Part shown: positions 47,701-58,046 of the stretch, in pieces
How the letters are laid out: each line of letters begins with the position of its first letter
How positions within the stretch are numbered: the first letter of the stretch is position 1
Assembly: GCA_013396655.1 (NCBI GenBank)
Contig: WBMV01006658.1
Location: 54,673 to 118,672, forward strand
Source of the DNA: Campylorhamphus procurvoides
Taxonomy: Eukaryota; Chordata; Aves; Passeriformes; Dendrocolaptidae
Direction of reading: 5' to 3'
DNA: 64,000 bases
Program-made: the position numbers and the translations under genes
The notes under the pieces: model-generated
The model's database searches: none
What the model was told of the DNA's origin: nothing
What the model saw: only the letters and a program-made list of their open reading frames with translations

Positions 47701-50700
47701 TGGCTGTCCCAAATCATCTCCCTGTCCTCCCTGTGCCTTAGCATATCTTCTAGGAGGATCTGTTCCATGGTCTTCACAGGCAAAAAGGTGAGACTGACAG
47801 GTCAGTAGTTCTCAGAGTCCTCCTTTCTACTCTTCATAAAGATGGGTACAATGTTTCCTGTTTTCCACTCACCTGGGACTTTACCTGACTGCCATGACTT
47901 TTCAACTCACAGTGGAGAGTGGCTTGACAATTACATCAGCTAGTTCCCTCAGGACTCTGGGATGCATCTCACTGAGTCCCATAGATTTTCATACATTCAC
48001 ATTCTTCAGGTGGTCATGAACCTGGGCTTTACTTAGAGTGGGAAGAGTTTGCTCCTCCTGTCTGCATCCTGCTGTACATCTACTTGAGAACTGTGGGAAG
48101 AGATATTGCCATTGAAGACTGGCAGACATGTTGAGGACCTCAGTCTGTCTTCTAATCCACAGTCACCAGTTTACCAGCACTGTTTATTGGGAGCACACGG
48201 CTTCTTTGACCTTGCTTTTCTGGTAAACATACCCATAGAAGCCCTTGCTGTTGATCCCTGTGTCTCTTGCCAGGGTCAGTTCCAGGTTTGCCTTGGGCTT
48301 CCTCACTCCATTCCTACACAGCAAAACTTCGTATACTTTTCCCAGGTTATGTGTTCTTATTTCCAGTTTGTGCATTTACTTCATTCCTTTTAGTAGGACA
48401 AGCAGGTCTTACTAAAGCAGGTCCTAAGACATTCAGCCATTCTGGTCTTCTGCCTTCCTTGCTCTTGCTCACCATGGAGATCTGCCAACTCTGTTCTGCT
48501 TCCTTGTGCCTCGGGGCAGGGAGTCTCTTGGGGGATCCCACTATCTCCTTGGAGAGCTGAAGTCTGCCTTCCTAAAGTTCAGAGACCTGACTTTACTCCT
48601 TCCCTGACCCACATCTCTCAGGACTACAAACTCCTCCAATACATGGTTGCTGCAGCCCAGGCTGCCTCCAATCTTGATATCCCTAATTACCTCACTTTGG
48701 TAGGTGACCAGCAGATCCAGTAAAACATCCCGTTTGGTAGGGCTGTCTATTACCTGGGTCAGGAAGTTATGCACTGTGCTTTCCAGGAATCTCAAGGATT
48801 GCCTACAGCTACTTCTCCAGCATATATGGAGATGGCTGAAGTCCCCCCGCAGGAAAGAAGCCTGCAAGTGTGATGCCTCCTATAGCCGGAGCAAGAAGGA
48901 TTCAACAGGCTCTTCTTGAGCAGGGGCCTTTTGTAGACACCAAACAAAAGGTTCCCTTTGTTGCCTCCATCTCTGATTCTTACCCACAGGCTTTCCACTT
49001 CCTCCTGGCTGTTCTTCAAAGACAGCTCATCACACTCAATCTGATCCTGATGCAGAGGGCACTCCCCCTGTCTCTTCTAACCAGCCTGTAGCCATTGATA
49101 GTCATGATCCAGTCATGGGATTCATCCCGCCAAGTCTCAGAAATGGCTACTAAGTCATAACTTACCAGCAGCACAGTGCCTTCCACCTTCTCCTGTTAGT
49201 TGCCCATGCTGCCTGCAGTGGTATAGAGGCACCTGAGCTGGACTGTTACCTATGTTGCCTTCCTAAAGGAACACTCATTTCTTTAGGATAAATCTTTATG
49301 CTTGTTCTACTGTCTTTGAAATCTTCATTTTGGGGTTTTTCCCTCACAGCTTTCCTAGATTGACATTTTTCCTTCCAAATTTCTGTCCTGAATTCTGTGC
49401 TGCTCTTCAGTTGCTCTGCAGACCTTTCTGCATGAGGAAGTGGAGGTCGTTAACAGTGTCTACAGGTAGTCAGATCACTGGTTAATCCTGTTGTTGTCAC
49501 TTACAGCGAGACAGTGATGATGACGATGATGATGATGACCGAAGCACTGACCGGGAAGATGGACCACTGGAAGAGCAGATAGAGCGCTTGCAGGAAAAGG
49601 TAGAGTCAGCCCAGAGCGAGCAGAAGAATCTCTTCCTTGTTATATTTCAGGTAATGATGGGCAAAGTCTCTTCTTAGTTTAGGTTTTGAAGTTACTGGAT
49701 TTATAAGCTTTCAGCATCACTTGTATCGTGGATGTCTTAGAATATGGAAGTGGTTTATGGGTTTGCTGTGGGTAGAGTCAGCCCAGGTCATTCCTCTGCA
49801 AATACTGCTTCTGAGCAGTGCTTAGGAACAGAGGAATTCTGCTAGCATTGTTTCCTGAACAACCAGAAAGTAACTGAATTTTATTTCTGTCTTTAATTCA
49901 GTGTTTGCCAAGCAAATTAATTATTCTCACATTGCTGTTCAAAGTGTCTGGCCCCTAGATCCTCTTACCTGAGGTTAGGATTCTGCTTTCAGTTGATGAG
50001 ACTGAGTAAGTTTGTGGGTTTTTTTCCCTCTACTGCAGCGTTTCATTATGTTGTTAACGGAGCACCTAGTGCGCTGTGAGACTGGTGGAATTGATGTATT
50101 TACGCCTTGGTACAAGAGCTGTATAGAGAGGTTGCAGCAGATCTTCCTGCAGGTAAGTCTCGTTTCTGTGTTCAGAAGGCTGTTGGCAGGGCCGTGCGGG
50201 ATGGGGGGGGAGAGAGTGCTTTGTGGACGGAGAGCGGAGCGCTTCACGAGAGTAGCAGTAGGTGGCAGCAGCACGGCTTCTCTGAAGGCTCCTGTGCAGC
50301 CTGGTCATAACTCCGGCTCTGGCCAAACCCCCGCCACAGCCCGGTGGAGTGACTGAGCCTTCACTGATTCCCTCACTGTAAGCACACTGCAAAAATATTT
50401 CAAGATGTGACTGTGAATTTCGCTGAGTTCCACTTACTGTGGATTTACAGTAAGGGCAAAGTTGTGAAGGAACAAGAATGCTAAAATAGATGTATTTTAA
50501 ATGAGTGTATTAAACTGCTGCAGGATTCCTTTTAATAAGGTGTGCAAACATTTATTAAAAATAATTTTCGAATGCCTGACTGTATTAAGTCAGTTAACAA
50601 GCACAGGTGGCTGGATGAAAGTGATCAGGTACAGGAAGCTATACCTGTGTAAGCACACGATGCATTGAAGAATGGGAGGAGTGGTGTAATCCTCCGTTGA

Positions 50701-51154
50701 GGTAAATCCTTCCCTGATGTGCCTTCAGAGGAAAGGAAATGCTGTGATTCTCCTAAGATACCTGCAATGACACTGTACTTTTGTCCTGCACACAACTCAA
50801 AATCCAGGAGCTGCGGGGAGCACAGTGCTTCTCAAGACAGAATTTCAGCATAGGCTTTGTTCTTGCAGTTAGCAGTAGCTCTGCATTATGCTGTGTTGTG
50901 GAAATGGGATGTGCCGAACAATTTGATTGAAAACATTTGGCTTGTGATTCTTACATGTCCTGACTTCTCTGCCTATTCTTACATAAATATCAAGGAAAAC
51001 AGTAAAGATGTGTGTTTTCATTTTGTTTTTTCTCTGCCAGCACCACCAGATAATCCAGCAGTACATGGTGACCCTAGAGAACCTGCTTTTTACAGCTGAA
51101 CTGGACCACCACATACTTGCTGTGTTTCAGCAGTTCTGTGCTCTGCAGGCCTGA
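20713..51154 (+). CDS. NCBP1: Nuclear cap-binding protein subunit 1 (CBP80), complete, 23 coding exons
   Basis: Exons: 20713-20746, 20861-20946, 21607-21707, 22880-23036, 24088-24195, 24691-24812, 25313-25382, 26822-27037, 27896-27993, 29219-29282, 32031-32141, 33370-33434, 34186-34248, 35938-36012, 37086-37189, 38012-38134, 39369-39471, 40809-40902, 43346-43449, 44117-44231, 49507-49650, 50039-50152, 51041-51154. They sum to 2385 nt, i.e. 794 aa (human about 790). The ATG has G at -3. With NCBP2 (CBP20) the protein binds the m7G cap of nuclear RNA-polymerase-II transcripts and acts in splicing, export, 3' processing and the pioneer round of translation. The N-terminus carries a bipartite nuclear signal ([17 protein letters not shown]). 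The first MIF4G domain follows (about residues 30-240) with [18 protein letters not shown], and two further MIF4G-like helical domains follow it. An acidic run lies in exon 21 and the C-terminus is [11 protein letters not shown]. All introns are GT-AG; intron 11 looks U12-type. Confidence 0.97.
22414..22431 (+). repeat. Poly-C tract in NCBP1 intron 3
   Basis: About 18 consecutive C (G on the other strand) in the intron. Homopolymer length is uncertain. Confidence 0.85.
29712..29885 (+). mobile_element. CR1 LINE fragment, 3' end, in NCBP1 intron 10
   Basis: The stretch starts GATTGAGCACTGGAAGAA and runs through TTGCCCAGGGAACTTGTGG, CCTTGGAGAAGTTCAAAA and GACTAGATGATCTCTAG. This is the 3' end of a chicken-repeat-1 LINE on the + strand. 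It is diverged and only about 170 bases long, so it is an old 5'-truncated copy. Confidence 0.85.
32142..33369 (+). other. U12-type (minor spliceosome) intron 11 of NCBP1
   Basis: The donor reads GTATCCTTT, an exact match to the U12 5' splice-site consensus. Near the 3' end the word CCTTAAT gives a branch-point-like CCTTAA whose last A is 14 bases before the exon, inside the usual U12 spacing. There is little pyrimidine tract between them (TAAGAAACTTAAAG), also typical. The termini are GT-AG. All other introns of the four genes have ordinary U2 donors. Confidence 0.85.
34248..34622 (+). repeat. Diverged intronic duplication, copy 1 (NCBP1 intron 13)
   Basis: The first 40 bases, starting at the exon-13 donor (GGTAAGTTTCTCTTCTTTTG), are repeated at 34620-34660 as GGTAAGTTTTCCTCCTTTTG and onward. 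The rest, about 34286-34622, is repeated in intron 14 at about 36214-36716. Shared words include CAGCATTCAC and AGCAAATTAAGCCTTT. By eye, identity is roughly 75-80%. Confidence 0.8.
34620..34660 (+). repeat. Second copy of the exon-13 donor region
   Basis: This segment copies the first 40 bases of intron 13 (34248-34287), including the GTAAGT donor and TTTTGATTCAAGCCTGATACTGC. No exon precedes it; the sequence to its left is the end of duplication copy 1. It could act as a decoy 5' splice site. Confidence 0.75.
36214..36716 (+). repeat. Diverged intronic duplication, copy 2 (NCBP1 intron 14)
   Basis: This region matches 34286-34622 from GCAGATGG through GAAATGGATGGAACTGACTG and AAAGTATTGTGCTGCAAAAT to GGGAGTGAAATGA. 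It carries about 130-150 extra bases in the middle (about 36375-36510) that copy 1 lacks. Confidence 0.8.
38433..38446 (+). promoter_or_regulatory. CTCF-like motif in NCBP1 intron 16
   Basis: GCAGCAGAGGGCAG fits 13 of 14 positions of the core CTCF consensus CCASYAGRKGGCRS. A motif this short also occurs by chance, so occupancy is unknown. Confidence 0.25.
47067..47067. other. Assembly gap (single N) inside CR1
   Basis: On the minus strand the RT reading stops right after IECTLS, where the catalytic FADD region should follow, and continues with more 3' CR1 sequence. Several hundred bases of the element are probably missing here. Confidence 0.75.
47262..47535. repeat. Artefactual duplicate of CR1 sequence, left copy
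   Basis: These 274 bases appear identical to 47537-47810, with only the N at 47536 between them. Both copies run from CTCTCCAGTTTAGTGAG to GACAGGTCAGTAGTT. Perfect identity in an otherwise decayed CR1, centred on a gap, points to overlapping contig ends that were not merged. Confidence 0.9.
47536..47536. other. Assembly gap (single N) between identical contig ends
   Basis: The N separates two identical 274-base segments. The true sequence very likely has one copy and no gap. Confidence 0.9.
47537..47810. repeat. Artefactual duplicate of CR1 sequence, right copy
   Basis: Copy of 47262-47535 at an offset of 275 bases. The CR1 continues normally to its right (CTCAGAGTCCTCCTTTC), so this copy sits in its natural context on that side, as the left copy does on the other. 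Confidence 0.9.
50255..50268 (+). promoter_or_regulatory. CTCF-like motif in NCBP1 intron 22
   Basis: GCAGTAGGTGGCAG fits 13 of 14 positions of the core CTCF consensus. It lies in a locally GC-rich, CpG-containing patch (about 50180-50350) of an otherwise AT-rich intron. Confidence 0.3.
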
Positions 51155-51458
51155 GGGATTGTTCACGGACAGAGTCTTGTCTGCAGGGCTTCAGTGAATT
51201 GAATTTTCTTTTTTTTAATGGCAAAACTTAACATGGGGATGAAAGAATTTTTTGAGTAAAACTGGCTTTCATGTGCTCCTATATAAAACAGTAGAGTACT
51301 CTAAACAAACAACAAACTGTGTAAGCATCATAAGCCTTAAAAGATATGATCTATAGGGGATATTTGTGAAGTAAAGTATTGTTTTTGTTGTCTTTTAATT
51401 TAGTTTGACTCTTCACTTCATGATAATGATTTCGTTTCTTCCCTCTTGCCTATACAAA

Positions 51459-51464
51459 AATAAA
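51459..51464 (+). promoter_or_regulatory. Candidate NCBP1 polyadenylation signal (proximal)
   Basis: AATAAA lies about 305 bases after the stop. The downstream sequence is CA-rich rather than GT-rich, so it may be weak. Confidence 0.3.
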
Positions 51465-53473
51465 AATCACACACACACCCCAAAAAAAACAAAACCAACA
51501 GAACAAAAAAAATCCCAAACAATAGAATTTTTTACCTTTGTGTGTCCCTTAAAAGATTTGCAGAAATGAAGAACAGTTCATGGTGTTTTGTCAGTATGAA
51601 AGGGGATGTACCTTCTCAGTCAGCTGTGTGGTAAGTTCTCTAACGTGGCATAGGAAAATTCTCTTAACTTTGGGCATATGACACATGTTTTCAAAGGAGC
51701 TTAGAGCATATGGATTTGTTTAGTATGAAGCCAGATAGATGTTCATTTTGAAAAAACATGTAATACCATTGAAATATGTTTTTAAAATATATTGTCTCGC
51801 GTCTTATTACAGTGTCTATAAGCAGTCAGTAGAGAAGCTTCATGGATCACTTCTGAAAAATGCGGTTGTTTTTAGAGTGTGGTTTTTAGAGTGCTCCTGG
51901 TAGCATTCTTCACTGATAAACAGAAACAGTAAGCAAGAGTTGGAGTGGAGCAAACCGTTGACTTCCACACTGCAAGCCTTACCTGGACTTTGGGAGCTCC
52001 AGCCCCCGATGCCAGAAGAGGACAGGGCAGTGTTGAGCTTGCTTTTTTGTTTCAGTCAGTAACTAGTTGACCTGTCCCATTTGCACTGGGCTGGACCTGC
52101 AGGCCTGCAGGGATGTCAGGAATCTTTCTGATTAGCAACAGTGGATGAACCAAGAGCTCCCACCTCATCTGGCTTGGCAACAGCTGCTCTGCAGTGGCTG
52201 CATCTGCTACACTTCCCTCGCTTTAAAATGTGACAAAAGCATGTTGCTCCCATGTCTTGAGAAAGCATTTTAATGCTGAATTAAGTGATACGTTAAAGAC
52301 TTAGTCTGGAAGAACACAACCTGAAAATTGAGTAGCCTTAGTTTTGAGTTATGCAAGTAACGTTATGTACCTAAAGGCCAAACCAGAGGGGTGTGTGTCA
52401 GTGGTGAGTGGCAAAGACACCACCTTAGGCACTCAGGTCTGTCAGCACACAGTCTGTTTCCAAGCTGTTCATGGTCTCTGCATTTTGCAGATGAATGTTT
52501 AGAAGGATTTCATACCCAGTGCTATTTAATTTTAGCTTAGAAAACTAACATGCTTTGAGTAATTTCATTCCTGTGCAAACTATTTTTTCAAGTATTATGC
52601 CTAGAAATGCATTTCATCTGTACATCAACCATTGACCTCCTGATCAAGCGAGGAGGGTAAAACCCAGAACTTTCTACTTTGACTGTTGACCCGAGTTTGT
52701 GTGTGGCCTGTAGCAATCCAATATATCCCCTTAGACTTAGATCTGTTACTTACGCTTTTTCTGCTTGCCCTTTCTGACTTGACCAATTCCCCCCTTCTTT
52801 CAGGGTATACTGTTATTTGTTGTATATTTGCTTTACGCAAGGATTTTGTCAGTCATGCACGGACTTGTGCTTCAGATCTTTCTGTTAATGTTCTTGAGTA
52901 ATCAAATAGGAGTTTTTGTCAGGTTTGGTTTTGTTTTTTTTTTAAGAAACATTTAATACTTTAGAAGTTTTAATAGCAGTTTAATAGTTTTTTCACTGGC
53001 TTAGGTCAGTATCTGATATTAACTAGTGGTGGAGGTTTTGATTATAAATGTGACTTCTGTTAAACTGGTAATGCAGTTAGAACTTGCAATCCTGTAACTT
53101 TCTTTGAGCCTTGACCAATACTGATGCTGGGGATACAGTTGCAAATGCTTGAGTGTAATCCTATGTTATAAAACCAAATAGGAATGTCTTTCGAAATTGA
53201 TTTAACTTCCAATCGTGCCAGGCTTTGAGGGGGGGCTTTGATTACATTTCTTGAGTCTGCTGGACACCTTCACTTTCTTGAAGGTCTAATGGTCTACACC
53301 TGACTTGACTAGGAAACTGAAAGGATTTATACGAAAGAGAAGGAGATATTTATGCAGTGATACCAGCAGCTAACTGGAGATATTTGGAATGGCCTGAAGC
53401 ATGTGGTGGCAGGTAGTGTAAAGATGCTGTAGAAATGTGGTGTGGTTGGAAAAAATGCACAATTAAAGACAAA

Positions 53474-53479
53474 AATAAA
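53474..53479 (+). promoter_or_regulatory. Candidate NCBP1 polyadenylation signal (distal)
   Basis: AATAAA is followed about 20 bases later by a strong GT-rich stretch (GAGTGTTTGTCCTGTTTTGG). It would give a 3' UTR of about 2.3 kb, in line with the long NCBP1 mRNA of mammals as I recall it. Confidence 0.5.
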
Positions 53480-54117
53480 TGAAGGCGAAGCAAGTTGCTG
53501 CTGAGTGTTTGTCCTGTTTTGGGGGCCACTGAATCAAAGCAGTCATGCTGGGTTTTAGTGCAGTGTTGCCTCCTGGCACTCGTGCTGCTACCCTCACTAA
53601 CAGCAGGATTTTCCTTGTGCTGCTGCTGGTCTAACACGCTTCCCCACCTGTGCAGCCATGTGAGGTGAGCATGTGTGTTGGCGAGACACAAGGGGGTGCT
53701 GATGTAGACATTCTCCTTCTCTCCTGTCCTCTGCCAGGGGGAGGTGCTGCTGCAGGAGGGCAGGAAGGTGTGGACTGGTAGTGCTTGCTGTTGGGGGGCT
53801 GCTGCAGGGTGGCCACAGTGATTGAGTAGTAACACACCTTTCAGCTGCTCTGGAAAGGAGTTCAGGGACTCAAGATGATACTGGGTCATGAAACCATGAC
53901 ATGGAGGACGACCTTCAAAAGCCCCACTGGGACCTGCCTTCTACCCTCCTGCTTAACCCCCTGTACCTCCTTCTTAGGCCTTGCAAGGCCCTAAGTCACT
54001 CTGTGCTTAGTGGGAAAGCACGTTATTGGGGGGCTGCAAACAAAGCACTGGAGAAGTGAAGATCTATTATTGGAACCATCATCTGCCCTTTCCAGATGCC
54101 TTGTTTCCTCCTCTAAC

Positions 54118-57100
54118 AATCACAGAATCAGGTTGGAAAAGACCTCTGAGGTCATCAAGTCCCTCAAGCTTATCAATCATCAGCTTGTCAACCGGACCAT
54201 GGGACTGAGTGCCATGTCCAGTCTTTTCTTAAACAGCTGCAGGGACAGTGATTCCCACCTCCCTGGGCAGTCTGTTCTAATGTTTAACAACCCCTTCTGT
54301 GAAGAAATGCCTCCTGAGGTCCAACCTAAACCTCCCCCGGTGCAGGTTGTGGCTGTGTGCTCTTGACTTGTCACTAGTTGCCTGGGACAAGAGGCCAACC
54401 CCTACCTGATTACAACCTCTTTTCAGGGTGTTCTAGAAACTGATAAGGTCTCCCCTTGAGCCTCCTTTTCTCCAGGCTGAATAACCTCAGCTGCTTCTCA
54501 TAGGACTTGCTCCCTAGACCCTTCCCCAGCTCCATTGTCCTTCTCTGGACACACTCCAGCACCTCAATGTCCTTACTGAATTGAGGGACCCAGAGCTGGG
54601 CACAGCACTCAAGGTGTGGCCTCACCAGTGCTGAGGACAGAGGGACAATCCCTGCCCTGGTCCTGCTGGCCACACTATTGCTGACACCGGCCAGGATGCC
54701 ACTGGCCTTCTTGCCCACCTGGACACACACTGGCTCATGTTCAGCCTCCTGGCAATCCAAACTCCCAGGTCCCTTTCTACCTGGCTGCTCTCCAGCCACT
54801 CTGCCCTCCCTGTGGCACTGCATGGGGCTGTTGTGACCCAAGGGCAGGATCTAGCGCTTGGCCTTGTTGATCCTCATGCCACTGCCCCTGGCCCATCCAT
54901 TCAGCCTGTCCAGATCCCTCTGCAGAGCCTTCCTACCCTCCAGCAGATAAACACTCCCTCCCAAGCTGGTGGTGTCTGCAAACTTGTTGAGGGCACACCC
55001 GATCCCCTCATCCAGATCATCAGTAAAGGTATTAAACAGGTATGATCCCTGGGGAACCCCACCAGTGATGAGATTCCAACTGTGTGTGACACCCTTCACC
55101 ACCACTCTCTGGGCCCAGACATCCAGCCAGTTTTTAATCCAGTGGAGAGGGTCTCTGTCTAGGCTGTGGGCTGCCAGCTTGTCCAGGATTATGCTGTTGG
55201 AGACAGTATCCAAGGCTGTACTAAGGCCCAGATGGACAGCATCCACAGTCTTTCCCTCATCCACTAAGAGGGTCCCCTGGTGTAAAAGGACATGAGGTTG
55301 GTCAGGCAGGACCTGCCTTTCCAAGGTCCATGCTGGCTGGGCCTGATCCCCTGGTTGTCCTGCACGTGCTGTGTGATCACACTCGGGATTGTCTGTTCCA
55401 TAACCTTGTCAGGCACCGAGGTCAGGCTGACAGGTCTAATTCCCCGGATCCTCCTTCCAGCCCTTCTTGTGGACAGGCGTCACACTGACTAACCTGCAGT
55501 CGTCTGGGACCTCCCCAGTTAGCCAGGACTGATGATAAAGCAGCTTGATAAGCTCTTCTGCCAGCTCCTTCAATACCCTCAGGTGAATCCCGTCTGGTTC
55601 CAGAGACTTGTGGCACTTGTGTTAAGTGCCACAGCAGGTCGCTACTTCCTTCTGGATTGCAGGAGGTCTGTTCTGTTCCCCGTTCCTGTCTACCAGCTCA
55701 GGGGGCTGGTGGCCCTGAGGGTAACTGGTGTTTCTCTTTAGACTGAGACAAAGAAGGCATTAAGTACCTCAGCCATTTCCTCATCCTTGGTGACAGTGTT
55801 CCCACCTGCATTCAGTAAAGGATGGAGATTTTCCTTGGCCCTCCTTTTATTGTTAATGTATTCATAAAAACTTTTTATTTCACAGCAGTGCCCAAATTGA
55901 GTTCTAGCTAAGCTTTTGCCTTTCTAATTTTCTCTATACATGGCCTGATTCTTCCCGAGTTGTCTGCCCCTTCTTCTGAAGGTCATAAACTCCTTTTTCC
56001 CCTGAGTTCCAGAGAAAGCTCCCTGTTCACTCAGGCTGGTTTTCTTCCACAACTCATCTTTTGGCAGACAGGGGCAGTCTGGCCCCTGTGTCTTTAAGGT
56101 TCCCTTCTCAAAGCATGTCCAGTCTTCCTGGCCCCCTTTGTTTTTAGGGACTGTTTCCCAAGGGACTCTGAAGCAGTGTCCTGAACAGGCCAAAGTTGAC
56201 TCTCTGAAAGTCCGAGGTAGAGGCTTTCTTGACCCCCTTCCTTACCTCACCAAGAATCAAAAACTCATTTCATGGTCAGTGTGCCTAAGATGGCCTTTGA
56301 CCATCACATCTACCCCCAGCCCTTCTCCATTCGTAAACAGCAGGTCTAGCAGGGCACTGCCCCTGGTACACTTGTGTTGTGGTTTAGGAATGATGTTCCC
56401 CAATTTAGTCCTCACACTGAACACTCCCAGCTCCCCCTGCAGTGGGACAGGGAGAATTGGAGTCACAAAAGGTAAAGACCACAGGTTGAGATAAGAACAA
56501 TTTACTGGAAACAGCAACTGAAATGAGCAGTAACACACCAATATGAATAACAGAATGTGCAAGAGAGGTGATTCCCATGAGCGCTCACCACACAGAACAC
56601 CTTACCCCAGCTGAAGGGATTCTCTTCCACCCAGCCCCTGCAAATGGCCGGAGGTGGTACAGAATGACCTCCAGGTCCTGGGCATGCCCCTCCTGGATGC
56701 TGCAATTTACCCTGTGCTGGCAGGAGCCATGTCACATACCAGCAGAGTCAGGAAATAGTCTTTCACACACTCCAGGAATCTTCTAGACTGCCTCCTCACT
56801 GCTGCGTTGAGTTTCCAGCACACATCCCACAAGTTAAAGTCTCCCACAAAACCAAGGATTAGCAATCATGAAATGTCAGCCAGCTGCTTGCAAAACACTT
56901 CACCTGCCTCTGTAACAGACTCCAGGCAGGATGTCTGCCTCATCAGCCTTCCCCATGATCCTTCCCCATGGGCTCCCGACCTTATAATCACTATCCTTGA
57001 GCTCTATACAGTCAAAATGCTCTCTGATTTACAGAGCCACCCCACCCCTCTCCTTCCACGTCTGCCCATCAGAGCTTATAGCCATCATTGCAGCACTCCA

Positions 57101-57300
57101 GGCACAGGAGTCAACCCACGTTCCTGTGATGGCAAATGAATACATCATAGCTTTCTCCATAGTCACAGTGGCCCAGAGAAGTCTCCAGAGACTTCTTTGG
57201 GATCCACCACATGTACACTGGCAAACAAATGCAGAGCCACTACCTATAACATGATCCTTCCCTTCAGCCATTTCCATGTGCATTCCCCAACAGCTGCAAG
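54118..57300 (-). mobile_element. CR1 LINE downstream of NCBP1, 5'-truncated and decayed
   Basis: Minus-strand element with its 3' end near 54118 (+ strand AATCACAGAATCAGGTTGG). Going 5': RT C-terminal region ([32 protein letters not shown]), RT core ([23 protein letters not shown]), endonuclease (LLDLLFTNGEGLGVDVMVKG) and its start (AITGTWVDSCAW, GGVAL). The RT catalytic motif reads FADT where FADD is expected, and VLGP after PQGS is lost, so the enzyme is inactive. An LTR-like segment interrupts it at about 56370-56738. It differs in sequence from the CR1 at 46.4 kb. The 5' edge is approximate. Confidence 0.88.
56370..56738. mobile_element. LTR-like insertion nested in CR1
   Basis: CR1 sequence stops near GGGCACTGCCCCTGG (about 56355-56369) and resumes with AGTCAGGAAATAGTCTTTCA (from about 56745). 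The roughly 370 bases between begin TGTTGTGGTTTAGGAATG and contain GGTTGAGATAAGAACAATTT. Both phrases resemble solo LTRs of endogenous retroviruses common in bird genomes. I see no coding sequence, no second LTR and no clear target duplication, so the assignment rests on recall of LTR wording. Confidence 0.55.
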
Positions 57301-57946
57301 AGTCAGGATTTGAAATTTGAACTTGGAAGTAAATCCAGTCTCTACTGAAAGCAAGTATCATTCACATGTGCTTAGAGAGCACTGTCTTGGAATGGTACTT
57401 TCCCCTTTGGCCCCAAGGACAGGTATTTATTCTTGCCTTGGTCTCTGATCCGGAAGTTGGGGAAAAAAACCCAACAGAGGATACACTTAGGGACTCTCCC
57501 CTGTGAGACACAGACATGTGCCAGAACCTCACCAGAAGCAGGCAGCTCTCCATTTGAGAGAGAATTCTCCTTTATGGAGTTGTGTATCCAAGCCAAAGGA
57601 GAACCTGACTCAACAGTCTCCACCCACCCTAAGTGTTGCTTTCTCAGCTCACTGCCCTCTGCTCACCCCTGACCAGTAACTGAAAACCAGACAAAAGTCG
57701 GGACAAAATATGGAGCACGGAACTTTCCTCCTCTGACAGAAGCAGACCAGCAGTGGAAAAGTTCACCTTCATTTTATCAGTGTATCAAGTACAATGATAC
57801 AAACTTATCTTTTGGCCTAGAAGACACCAATTTTTGAACTGTTGCAAATGTGTTATGTTCTACCCCAAGATCTAGCTTAACCCAAAGCTTCCTGTTCTCT
57901 GCAAGAGCTTTTTACAACTGAAAAATATAACTCCTCAGAGAATTTG
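57301..57946. other. Unassigned interval between CR1 and the XPA 3' end
   Basis: No exon, repeat family or RNA gene is recognised here. It could hold the 5' remnant of the CR1 or another old insertion; short open frames on both strands look incidental. Confidence 0.4.
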
Positions 57947-57970
57947 GCAATAGCTTGTTCATAATTAGCA

Positions 57971-57976
57971 TTTATT
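57971..57976 (-). promoter_or_regulatory. Candidate XPA polyadenylation signal
   Basis: TTTATT on the + strand is AATAAA on the XPA strand, 71 bases past the stop codon. A short 3' UTR would result. Confidence 0.5.
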
Positions 57977-58046
57977 TGACTGTAATAAAAAATACCATTA
58001 AAAACAAAACTAAATTTAAAAAAAGACAAAACACACCAGATTTATG

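Larger units (their letters stand above)
46378..49260 (-). mobile_element. CR1 LINE, antisense in NCBP1 intron 20, 5'-truncated, with two gaps
   Basis: The element reads on the minus strand. Its 3' end at 46378 carries the CR1 terminal word (+ strand AATCATAGAAT). Going 5' are the RT C-terminal region ([33 protein letters not shown]), the RT core [16 protein letters not shown] with DEGIECTLS, then endonuclease pieces ([33 protein letters not shown]) and, near 49.1 kb, a decayed endonuclease start ([10 protein letters not shown]). Frameshifts and stops separate these blocks, so it is dead. N gaps at 47067 and 47536 remove or duplicate parts. ORF1 is absent. The 5' edge is approximate. Confidence 0.9.
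51155..54117. other. NCBP1 3' UTR and flank, no gene seen
   Basis: The AT-rich sequence after the NCBP1 stop is mostly 3' UTR if the signal at 53474 is used. A 179-codon open frame on the minus strand (53350-53889) shows no domain or splice context that I recognise. CR1 sequence begins at 54118. Confidence 0.5.

Noticed and set aside
47233..47783. Two identical 90-codon proteins in tandem
   Set aside because: Both are the same CR1 segment, repeated artefactually around the N at 47536.
53350..53889. 179-codon open frame on the minus strand
   Set aside because: No recognisable domain, no splice context, low-complexity composition, and it overlaps the probable NCBP1 3' UTR.
54410..55324. Open frames that look like reverse-transcriptase genes
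   Set aside because: They belong to a decayed CR1 LINE, with a mutated FADD motif and frame breaks, not to a host gene.
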